Positions 12,130-22,900 of a DNA stretch of 64,000 bases are shown here, in pieces. Source of the stretch: Eonycteris spelaea (lineage: Eukaryota > Chordata > Mammalia > Chiroptera > Pteropodidae); NCBI GenBank assembly GCA_003508835.1, contig PUFA01000203.1:1394501-1458500 (forward strand), read 5' to 3'. The stretch's first letter is position 1; each line of letters begins with the position of its first letter. A model generated the notes under the pieces. It did no database searches. It had not been told where the DNA came from and saw only the letters and a program-made list of their open reading frames with translations. Both the position numbers and the translations under genes were made by a program.

Positions 12130-14237
12130 GAGACGTAACTTCTGAAGTTTCTCCTCGGTCCTGGTATTTATTGCTTATTTTCCTACAAATATTTTTTCTT
12201 CTGTATGTTTAGTGAGCTCCTGACAAGTAGTTGGTCGTGTTGTGCCTTTTCTGAGCTCGGTCTTGGGAGGGAGGGACATGGCATCCCTGCTGGCTCTGAC
12301 GGGCACTTGGCTTTAGGAGACGGGTCCGATACTGAAAATGTTTGCCTGGGTTTGCTCAGCTTCATGTCAATTCCTTTTTTTTTTCAAATTATTCATCCAA
12401 CATTTCATCAGCTCAGCTGGAAGTGAAACTTAGGTGCCGTCACCGTGCAGGGGACTAACGGACAGCCTCATTCTCTGGCTGAAGAGATTCTCTTCCTTCC
12501 TCGAGATACCTCTAAGCGACCTCACTGCACAGATTAATTTTGTCTCTCTCCCATCTCTCTGAACTGTTGTGAAATGATTAGGTAAAACACGAACCAGAAT
12601 AAACAAATGAAAACAGCAACCGTGTTTGTATTTCACTCAGCGGTCCCGGCCAGTGATTTGCAGTGAGAGTCAGGGGACGAGTCACCGTCACCCTCCCTGG
12701 TTTGCTGCTTGGCCGACGGTCACAGCGGCGTGTGCTTGCCCGTTGGTGCCCTGTCTGCGAGCAAAGCTCTGATCCGCAGAGGCTTTGGGGAGTCGAGTTG
12801 ACCTCACCGCCACTGCCGTCCTGGAGCAGGGGACCGAGTTGGTCTGGAGGAACCAGGATGGGTTTCAGGAAGATGTGGTCAGCACAAGCAAGCTGACCGA
12901 CTAAAGGCCCCAAACACATCGTTTCTGCTCCTTGGGGGTTTCGATCGATTGGGAAGACGAGGCCACGTGAAAACAGACATCGCGTTGATTAAAGCTTTGA
13001 AAGGTCTGGGATGAAGTCGGTAGGTGGCATGAGACCGCGGAGCTGTGTGAGGAGAAAAGTGTGACTCGGAGCAACAGAAGAGCCGAGAGCCGCTCGCGGG
13101 ACAGCCGTGCCGCGGGGTGAGAGGCGGAAGGCCTGGTCGCGTCACACAGATGGGCGCCAAGGGGCAGCGGGGTCACGGGAGGAGCGGGAGGAGCCGGCCG
13201 TGGCCGGGCACGGCGGGGCAGGCTGGCCGGGTGGGGAGCTGGGAAGGCCGGGTGTGGGGCGCATGGGTCCTGGTCCTTCTGAGTCAGAAGCACCTGGGCG
13301 CCGGTTCTGTCTGCCCCCGTCCTGTCAGCGGAGCCTCTGGGGGCTGGTTCAGAGGCCTCCGGTAGACCAGGAACCGGCCTCAAAACGAAGCCCCCAGGTG
13401 ACTCTGCTTGCAGCCGTGCCCGAATCGGGCAGCGGGGCCCGACGACGGTGCTGTGGCTTGGCAGAGCATGAGGACTGTGTGAAGTGGCTTGTCCCGCTCA
13501 GGTCTGGGGCGTCTCAGGACATCTGCGCAGTGGTGGGGGGCGGGCAGCTGGGAGTGAGTGACAAGAGGGGGCTCTCAGTTCACAGGTCGGAAGACGGGGT
13601 TTGACGGCAAGGACAGGCGATAAAATGGACTTGCACCTCGCTGTGGAGGAAGCCACTGGATAGAAGGGAGGCTCGGGGGGCCTAGCGCTGGGGTTCTGAA
13701 ATTCCAGTCACCTAAACACGAGCTGAACCGTTTAGCCTTGTCTAAGCGTCCTCGCTTAGACACAAACCCAAGACCAGAAACCTTGATGAGCGGCCTCTGG
13801 TTCCGGGCGTACATTCCTAAGTGCATGTGAGCATGTTAGGTCCCCCAGGTTTTTGAACAAAAGCTGTTGGGGTGGGCGGGGACACATATCTTTTCCTGCC
13901 CTTTCCAGAGCTGGATATTGCCCTTCATTACAGTTTGCTCTGAGCCAAGAGAAAATCTAGCTCCCCAAACTGCCCGCACCAGATGCCGTGCCCAGCTCCC
14001 TTGCGGAGGGGTGTGGAGGCGGGGGTTGGAGGCAGGGAGGCTTCGGGCTCGCAGGAAGGTGGGCGCAAACACGCTCAGACGCAGAGACACACCGCGTAAA
14101 GTGTCCGCCGGCCCGGGAGGCGTGCTGCACGCCTGTGGAGCCGGCAGTAACCACAGTCAGCCGGCGCTGCGGCCGCTCACCGCCACATCCTCGGGCTCCT
14201 TAGGAGGACGTGTGGGTGTGGCTGTGGCTAGCACGCG

Positions 14238-14250
14238 CCCCCCCCCCCCC
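14238..14250. repeat. C13 homopolymer
   Basis: A run of 13 C between GCACGCG and GCCTCCCC, in intergenic GC-rich DNA. It is a likely place for sequencing length error. Confidence 0.9.
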
Positions 14251-14464
14251 GCCTCCCCCTCTAAAACATTCTCGGGGACGCTGGCATCAAGGTCGCAAGC
14301 ACATTCTAGCTTGCGCTAGTTCCCATTAGGCTCTTTTTGCATCTTTTTTGACGCCCCCACCGGCCCGGCAGTGACGGCAGAAGAGCACAGTTTCGGGGGT
14401 CAAGCCGCCAGTGCAGGCGCCGTCGCGTGCACGGCCGCGTAGCTTGGGGCCCCTCGTGCAAACG

Positions 14465-14645
14465 CTGGGCTTCGGCCTTCTCACCCGTTAAGTGGGGATA
14501 ATAACAGCACAAGCCTGACGCGGTCGTCGGAGGGACCCCGGGGATAATAACAAGCACAAGCCCGACGCGGTCGTCGGAGGGACCCCGTGAGGTTTCAATG
14601 CACGAGGCACTTGAAACAGTGCCGGGTATCGGTCGATGGTCCAGC
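14465..14645 (+). repeat. MIR SINE relic with internal tandem duplication
   Basis: TTCTCACCCGTTAAGTGGGG, ATAATAACAGCACAAG and GTGAGGTTTCAATGCACGAG fit the MIR core and 3' region. A unit of about 46-47 bases (GGGGATAATAACA...GTCGTCGGAGGGACCCC) occurs twice, at about 14494-14539 and 14540-14586, differing by a base or two. Confidence 0.65.
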
Positions 14646-15171
14646 ATGAGCTATCTCTGCTGCTGCTGCTATTTTTAAAAGTGCGTCACCCTCGATGGTC
14701 CTGTAGGGGCTTTTCGGCTAGACTGAGGTTCACTCTCGGGTGAGGTGAGTTCCCAGCCCCCCGGTACGTGGGTTTGCAGGCCTGCCTCCAGGTTTTGCTG
14801 CCGGCACGTGTACTCCTGGGTCCATAGGCCTCCCCCAGGACTGCCCCGAACGCCAAGCAGGGTTCTGCGTGTTTCTGAGGTGCGCGGAAGGTGGCGTTTG
14901 ACCCGCCGGGGAATTAGGTGACGAGGAGGCTCTCCCCTTTACATCTCATAAAAGCTCTGCTGGTTCAGGATAACGTTCTCAGCTTTCTCAAAAGCTGTGC
15001 CCTGCGGCTAAACTGACGTTGCTCTTGAATTATTTATTTCTTTATATGTTTATTATTTATTAAGAAAAATTTTTTTTTAGGAGAGGTGACCCTTGGTTGA
15101 CCTCACAGATTGCAAAGAACTTGTGGGCTTACAATCCCTTATTTATTTATTTATTTATATTTATTTTTTAC

Positions 15172-15280
15172 ACCTCCAGCACCTAGGTGGTCTCTCACCC
15201 AAGTACTAACCAGGCCCGACCCGGCTTAGCTTCCGAGATCAGACGGGATCCAGCGTGCTCAGGGTGGCGTGGCCGTAGAC
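15172..15280 (-). repeat. 5S rRNA-derived retroinsertion (copy 1)
   Basis: Read on the minus strand, it starts GTCTACGGCCACGCCACCCT, then CCGTCTGATCTCGGAAGCTA, GGTCGGGCCTGGTTAGTACT and GAGAGACCACCTAGGTGCTG. This is 5S rRNA with about ten bases missing after the box C equivalent. It is followed by an A-rich tail (GTAAAAAATAAATATAAATA, then AAAT repeats) to about 15135. The 5' flank (TTTAAATAAG) resembles the sequence ending the tail, a possible target duplication. It is not a functional 5S gene. Confidence 0.88.
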
Positions 15281-17290
15281 TCTTAACTTATTTAAAGGGG
15301 ATGCCAAGCACCAGGCTGTTCCGAACCACAAGGTCGGGGAGCAGGGGGGTGGGAAGTGGTTAAAATCAGTACGTGAGGCACTGAGAGGCTGACCGCCTGT
15401 CTTGGGGAATTTGTTTTAAGGTCACAGGAGGAGATGCTGGAGTGGACGGTCCTGTGGGAAACGGCGTGGCGTCCTCGGGCGGTTGCCCACCCAGCATCCA
15501 TTCCTCCTCCCAAAGGAAATAGCATTTCGTTCCGGAACCTGCCTGCTCCCACTCAGTCCCAGGGCACTTCTAAAGGGCCGAAGGACAATCCCACCTCCTG
15601 GGCTGTGACCAGCTCAGAAATGGCCAGTGGACAGGTTCGGCACCAGCAGGGTTGGGGGAGGATCAGAGGCTCCGGCGCGTGGCTCTGCCTTATTTTCCTG
15701 GTGGGGCCCTGAGCACCCACCTCCCCCTGGCAGTGAGTGAGGAAGCACCCGGCGTGCGGGGGTCGCGGGGTTCCCGGAAACATCGCATAAGCCCTAGGAC
15801 CCAGCTGCCGTGAGCGTGGAGTGGGCCCATGGAAAGAGCCTGGGTCCCCGGCCGTTTCAGGAACCTTCTGCCGGTCAGCCCTGAAGCCCCATCTGTGGAC
15901 TTCTGGTTAAGCCAACCAAACCATGTTCTGGATGTTTAAGCCAATTCGAACTGGGTTTCCTGTCACCTATCGCCCAGAGCATCTTAACGGAGTGCCAAGG
16001 TCCTCTGACTAGCATTTCGGTAGATCATCACATTACTTTTTTAAGACACACCTCAAAAAAGCAATATTATATACAAAATTATACACATGCCATCACGGCG
16101 ATCCAGAGACAGTTGGCACACATCGGAGGACGTGCCACAGTGAGTAATGTTCGCCCGTAGCTGGGGTGGTTGTTTTCCTGTTTCTGTGACCTCGTGCTTT
16201 ATTTTGCATGTTTTCTACAGTGATCCTGAGTGTGGTATCGGGTAAAGTACACAGGGAATCGGACAGGAAGGTAAATGGTTCTTAAGATTTTGGAGCCTTG
16301 ATTTTCCCCTCCTCTATTTTCCATTTTTCTTACACTCTGCGTATCATTAGTTTCGTAGTGTAAAGTGTTGTTTTAGTTCCTCCACTGCGACGTCAGGAGA
16401 GCAGGGCTCCCTCTCCAGCTCCCTTTCTGTCTGCCTGGAGCCGGGACGCAGGGAGGGGACCCAGGGAGGGGACCCAGAACAGAACAGGCGATGTGGACGG
16501 CTCCCGCCCTCAGAGCCAGGGAGACGTGTGAGGCGCGGCGGGGACGGTCACGTCAGCCCGGCCTTGACCCCGCAGTGCTGCGCGGACCGGGAGCTTCCCC
16601 TGCAGAGCGTTTCTCGGTGTCACTGTGCACTCATCGGCGTGATCGTCGGATGAACGCGCGTCCCCGCCAAGCGCCACAAGAGCGAGACTCTTGCTTCCCG
16701 ACATGTCGCGTCCCCAGCACCTGGCACGTGGCAGACGCTCGGTGACGAAGCAGCTGCCAACCGGGGCTTGGGCGGGAGGCAGAGTCCGGCGTCGCGGCCT
16801 CACTTTTCGGAATAAACATTTCCAGGTACCGGGGCCCTAAACGCCATCGTCTCTCCCTCTGGTGGTTACGGTCTTGGGAATTGCATTTTGGGAGGAAAAC
16901 GGACTAGAAAAGGGACGAGGACCGAGCCACCTCCACGTGAGCACTGGGGGGCTGGAGCCTGGAACCGGCATTAACGAGTGCCCGATGGGTCCGAGTCCGT
17001 GGTCTCCACGCTCTGCGGCCGGCCCTGAAGCCCCCTCCCGGAGCCCGACGTCAGCCCCAGGCGCGGCCGCCCCGCTCCCCGGGGAAGCCCGCCGCCCCGC
17101 CCCGCCCCCACCCCGGCCCGCCCCACCCGCCCCCGCCCCCACCCTGCCCCGCATCTCCAGCGAGAACCGGGTTTTATGTCACGCTTGCTGGCGAGTGAGC
17201 AAACCCCACGCACGTGACAACGTGACATGTTGCAGCTCGGTGTTACAGCGTTACGCACGGTCACACAATGCACGTTCGCTTTTCAGGTTT

Positions 17291-19945
17291 TTCTTTTTTA
17301 ATTTGACACATTTATTTTATTCTCGAGTTTCGTTTTTACAAGAGAAGACACAAGGTCAAGAAAGACGACCACAGTGGAGAAGGACCATGGCGAGAGAAAT
17401 GTCACTATGGTGGCCATAAGCAGAGCCTCCCGGGGAGGAGGACTTGCCACGTTCCCTGCCCCGGGCAAGCCGCCCCGCCCGCAAGCCAGTCCCGAGGGCA
17501 TCACACGGAGAAGCCTGTGCGTCTGGGCTGTGCCCCTCCAAGAAGAACGAAAAGAAGGGACAACTCACAGAGGGACTTTGTTATTCAGAAAAACTCTCGT
17601 CTTCTCAAAGGAGTCAAGGGGTCAGCAGAGAAGGGCTGACGCTTGGAAAATCACAAGTGGCCATTCCCTGACCTATTCCCGGCCACGAGTGCCTTGTGCA
17701 AAAGCTAGGACGTGACTCTCTTGTCTTTCAGCCGACTCTCCGCTCGGGGAGGAACGAATGTGAAAGCCAAAGTCGGCTAAGAAGCTTTGGGACAGCAAAG
17801 TCAAGGGCACGATGGCTCAGGCCTGAGGTAGGAGGGAGGAACCCTGTCCCGTCCGCCTCTTGGCCATTTTCTGAGAAAAACACCGAGGCAGGTCCCAGGC
17901 GACAGAACTACAGGTCCCTCCCCTGTCACCTCACCACCACTGCTCAGCAGACCCAAAGGACGCAAGGGATAAAGCTGCCAGGATGGGGGCGGGGGCGGGG
18001 GCTATCCCCCAGCGGGACTCGGGAGGCACACACAGTGGGCCGCGGCCAGGCTGCCCCCGGACTGCCCCCGGCTGCTCCGCACTGTCTCCGGGAGGAGACG
18101 TCACCTGGCTGCCCAGGGATTTCTGATCCACGTTAAGGCGATGAAGAGGAACCAGTGAACTTTTTTTTTCCTAGTGGGGCTTCAGAGTGTTCCTGTTGGA
18201 TTTACATTAAACTATCTCAAAATGCATTTTTAGAAAACAAAAAATTATTTTCCTCTACGTATGATACAGTATTTACAGTCCATGGAGTACCGGAACGCGG
18301 CCGGCGGTGGGAGTCAGCGGGGGCCGACGGGACCGGGGTGAGTGTGCGGGTCCGTGCCCGCCTCGTCCAGAATCCAGGTGCAGGGACACAGCAGACGGGC
18401 CAGGGGCAGGTGGCACGGGTTGGTTTGCAATCCGCCGGAGCCGAGGGGGCGTCAAAGGCAACACGGCCCGTCTCTCGGTGGGGACACAACTTCCAGCTCC
18501 CTTCCCAGAAGCAACAGAGACAATGGCAGGGACCTTTGGGCCCAGCCAACCGCTCGGGCCTGGCTTCCAGCGGCCACCGATTTGCATTCCTCTTCAGCCG
18601 GCGAAAACCTGGGCTGCCCACCCACACTCCCTTAGCGTCAGTGAAGTCCCTGCCATTGGCAGCGACTTGGAGCAGGAGGCCTGACTTCCACCCCCAGCAG
18701 GGCCCAGGGTCCGGCTCTCCCTGTCGCCCCTGCCGCGGGAGGGTGCAACAGTGCCCCCCACCCCCATCCTTCTGCCTCGTCCTGAGACCAGCACGTTCTA
18801 AGAACCGAGCACTTTGTTTTGAGGGCAAGGATGCCCTGCAAGAATCCGAGCCACCTTACGACCCACTTAGCCACACTGTTCTTGTTAAGAGCCGTTACTG
18901 GAAAACTTAAGGCAAAGAACTTTCGAAGGCCCTTTGCCTTATGAAGCAAAGTTAACCGCATCTACGCTGCTCGAGAAGGCCGAAGCTTCTCTAGGGTCAG
19001 AGTTTCTGGAAAAGCGAAGGCTAGTTTAAGCCTTCAGAACTCTGATGACTTCTCGCCCGCCGACCAGCGAGTGGCTGTCACTTCCATGCAGAGCTGCAAG
19101 GGGGGTCACAGTCATCTCACCTCGCCCTCCCGTCCTCGTACCTACTGAGCAGTGCTTGGGGCCAGCGGATGTGTCCCTGGGGACCACCCTAGAGCTGAGC
19201 GGGAAGTCTCCGAGGCCCTTTTCAGAGAAGTTAATGCGTCTTGCAAGCCCAGCTCCCCTCCTGAGCCTGGTGCGCCCCGGGGCGTCACACCCCAGTGACG
19301 GGCTCCCAGTACCTCCACCTCGTCAGCGCCAGCACAGCAGAGCGCCAACAGCAGAAACGCCCTGTTTCCCAGACGCTGTCCCCTGCCAGCCCTGCCTGCC
19401 CCACGCCACCTCTGGGCCCTGAGCTCGGTCAGAGAGCGGAGAAGCAAGAGGAAAGAGGGAGAAATGCGGACGGTGACGATGAGCACTTTCACAAGAGCAG
19501 AATATTCTTTGCAGAGGTGGGAGCGAGAGCGACTCTCCAGAGAAGCCTGATAAAAAGAGGCCAATTTCAGGGAATCAGCAAATACAAGTCGGCACAAAAC
19601 ACAATTTTCATGGGTTAAAATCTGTTAGCTCGATAGTGGCGGTTAGACTAATTTCTTCGTTTGTATTAGACACATGCAAGTATAAGGTTACAGTGTTATA
19701 TATAGACTCGGAGAGGTCTCGCCCTCTCTCCTCTTCCCCATTAAAAAAAAAAAAAAAAAGGAAAGAAAGAAGAATTTCTAGTGCCTTGCAAAGGAGAAAA
19801 ATCGTCATCGCTAAGAACCCATCCGCAGCTGTGGTCACGGGTGTTCTCTGTGGGGTTCGTCTCGTAAGAAATTGTGTCCTACGACTCAAACGCGGTGTCG
19901 AGTCCGCGTGCGCCGCCCCCGCCCCCGCCCCGCCCGGCCCCGGGG
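17291..19945 (-). other. SYT11: SYT11 3' UTR (candidate)
   Basis: About 2.65 kb after the SYT11 stop, ending at the poly(A) signal above. SYT11 is known to have a long 3' UTR. On the gene strand it carries a T17 run (A-run on + at about 19743-19759). Several GC-rich open frames on both strands show no known protein. Confidence 0.5.
17311..17316 (-). terminator. Candidate SYT11 poly(A) signal AATAAA
   Basis: TTTATT on the + strand is AATAAA on the SYT11 strand, in the context AAAATAAATGTGTCAAATT, followed by an A/T-rich run. A second candidate is at 16198-16203. The choice is provisional. Confidence 0.45.
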
Positions 19946-22900
19946 CTAGTACTCGGCCAGGCTGTGCCACTGCACCACGGGCTTGCGGGGGCCCTCGCAC
20001 ACCTCCCGCCAGTGCTCGGCGCCGCTGGCCGTGGCGCTGTGCGCCCCCAGGATCAGGCGCCCCACCACCTCGTTCTTGGTGGTGCGGTCGAAGTCGATGA
20101 CCAGGAACTCGATGGTGACGTCGGGCAGCAGGTCGGCGGGGATGTCGTAGATGAAGGACTCGTTGAAGACGGGGCTCAGGGTGCACTTCTTCACGTGGGT
20201 CTTCTTCTTGGCGATGCGCTTTCTGCCGTAGTAGACGCTCACCTTGACGTACGGGTCTGGGCCCCCGGGGGAGGCGGGAGAGAGGGAGACGGGCCTGTGA
20301 CACGGTCCCCCTGCTGGACTGGGCCTCATGCTGCGGTCCCCCTCCGTGGCCACCCCGTGTGGTCAGTGAGGGCACAGCAAGAGCCGCTGACCGCGCCAGG
20401 GCCAAGGGCCCAGGAACCCAGGCGGGGTGGGGGGAGGGGACCCCTCGGGCGCCTCGCGGAATGCGAAGGCCCCATCCGCGCAGCCAGAGCACCCCCCCTC
20501 CCCCGGCCAGGAAAATAAAATCACGACCCAGACATTCACCAGGACGGGGGTGGACAGAGGCGCAGGGCGGGCGGGGCGGGAGGCCTACGGGTCCCGAAAC
20601 GGGGCGGGGTGTAACTGGGCCAACCAGGGGGCGGGGGGCTCAGGCAGCGAGGACGCTCGGAGTAAATAGCTGCTACCTGACAGACCGGTGATGTCCATCT
20701 TCGGCAAGTGCCTGGCTTTGAGGACGACCACTGTCATTCTCTGGGCCACCGGCTGGTATGACAAGGACACCTGGAGCTCCCCTCTGCTGACACACTTCTG
20801 CGAAGAGGAAAGGGCAGGTGAGCGCCCCGCCCGAGGGCGTGGGGAGCGGAGGGGCCCGGAGCGGAAGCGGGGGAGGGGGGTGCTGAGGGCAGGTGCTCCG
20901 ATGGCCCATCCGGGTGTCGCCGTCATGCTGCGGGGGGCGGAGGGAAACGTTCACACTGCGACCGCGACACTCAGCGAAGCCGGGCGCGTGGGGAGGGGAC
21001 CACTTCTCGGGTTTCCAGCTTGGAGCGTGGGGCCGAGGCTGGGACAAGGAAAACCAAAGGCGGTAGAATTTGAGACGTTTAGAACACGGTGAGTGGAGTT
21101 TGGGGCGAAATCATCCCTCCTACTACCGAATCCTGTTCCTTGCGTTCTTCCTAGCCCCACAGACGTGCCACCTGCGTCAGGAATTCTGCTTAGATTGAGC
21201 AAAAACAGGCCGTTCGCACGGCCAGCCTGGCGTCCGCGCCGGTGACTGACCCTGCGCAGGAAGCGGCGAGCTGCCTGCCCGGGCCGGGGCTGGAGAGATG
21301 GACCGCGAGGAGCCCCGCCGTCCGCAGGCCCGCGGCGGGCACAGCGAATCATTCAATCGGCTCCTCCGTGAACAAGGGGGAACCCCTAAAAGTCTGTGCT
21401 TCGGTTAAAAAGCCTTAAGCCACCTCGGGGGAGGAAACTGCGATCCTACTTCATACGGTTTAAAACATCTCTCGGGGCTCCGTGTCCCACCCGGAGCACG
21501 TGGCCACGTGCGCCGAACACCGCTGCCTCAGGTGCTAAGATGTGGACGTCGCCTTTAGCTTTTGAAATTGAAACAGAAGAGAACGCGCTTGTGGAAAGGT
21601 TCCCGCGGCTCCCCCTCCTCGCTGGGCGGGAGCCCCCACGTCTCCCTCACGCAGGACACGCGTCGGCGGCGCGGCTGCGCCCCTGCGGCCCGGAGACGCG
21701 CTCCCCACCGGTCTAAAGTTACGCGCCGGTTGCCTTGGTGACCAGCACGCTGCTGGCTGCTCGCTGTCCCGCACGAATCAGAGCTCAGTCGGGGAATGTG
21801 GACTCATTTTTCCCATTAGCCACGGTGGAAGGGCACCAGGGAAGTCACCCCTCAGGAAAATAAAATCAAACGCCTCCTCCCATTCAGGATTGAACTACCC
21901 TGGACAGGAGCCCACAGCTACCTGTGTCTATTTGCATTTTAATTCAGTAAAACTCGATAAAATTAAAATTCGAGTTCCTCAGTCACAGCAGCCAGACTGC
22001 ACCGTGAAGACAGGGAAGGTCCCATCGTCACAGCAAGCCCCAGCGGATGGCTCTGATCTACATAGACCTTCTGGGTTATTTGGGCCGTTTCCATGAATGA
22101 TGAAATAGTAACTAGATTTGATATCCATTTCTGGGGTCATCTTTGACCCCAGAAATGCAATCTTTCAATAAAATTCTAACTTTACCTACAGAAGAAGGAT
22201 AGGTAGGGCGAAAGGAAAATTTCACGTCAAAAATAGTGTTATTTGTAAAAATCACATTGACTACAAGATTATAGTTTAGGTTTCTCAGTTATTTAAAACT
22301 GTTTTATATCATCCATCATGGCAAAATCTTCCTAACCTAAACCACCCCCCTTCCCCAGTTCTTTGAGAAAGTGGACAACTTCCAGTTACCCTGTTAATAC
22401 TTTTCTCCCTAAAATCACTCCTCAGGCAACGGCCCTCCACCGGATCCCCTCCACCTTTGGCGTCTTACTTGGGCAGAACGCCCGTCCCCTCTCCGCTGCC
22501 CCTTTGTGACGCCCGAGTCTGCAGCCACGAGGCCACTGGAATGCCTGACCGCCCTGGGCTGAGGAGCAGAGGTCGCGTCCCTCCCCCATGCCCCTCCCCT
22601 CCCCCCAGAGGTCACGTCCCTCCCCGTGCCCCTCCCCTCCCCACCCCGCCCCACTGCGAGCAGCCGCCATCAATGGCTCTTTCTCAAGGATTCTTTGTCA
22701 AGGGCTGGGAGCCAGCCCTTTCCCAGCCCCTCGGCTCCACAAGGCAAAGACCCTGTGGGGGGCCAGCAAGCAGGAGGATGGGGGGGGGACAGGGGCTTTA
22801 TCCATGCCTGACAGAGCTGGGAGGCTTTGCTCCCAGGGAGCGGGGTCCCCAGAGAGGCCTTCAGGGGAAGGGGACGCCCAGGCGATGAGAAGTCGGCTTC

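Larger units (their letters stand above)
9207..12150 (+). other. RIT1: RIT1 3' UTR (candidate), unusually GC- and CpG-rich
   Basis: About 2.9 kb from the RIT1 stop to the AATAAA at 12124. The human RIT1 3' UTR is also a few kilobases long (from memory). The first 280 bases are AT-rich, with a perfect hairpin at 9461-9486. From about 9500 to 12100 it becomes very GC- and CpG-rich, with spurious open frames on both strands (for example 9510-10167, 11194-11754) that resemble no protein. An internal poly(A) site or a separate unannotated transcript is possible. Confidence 0.45.
12151..17290. other. RIT1-SYT11 convergent intergenic region
   Basis: About 5.1 kb between the 3' ends of RIT1 (+) and SYT11 (-). 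It contains a MIR with an internal duplication, a 5S-derived insertion and AT-rich LINE/SINE debris near 15030-15175. GC-rich open frames (12901-13383, 13107-13604, 16862-17419) look spurious. I see no gene. Confidence 0.55.
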
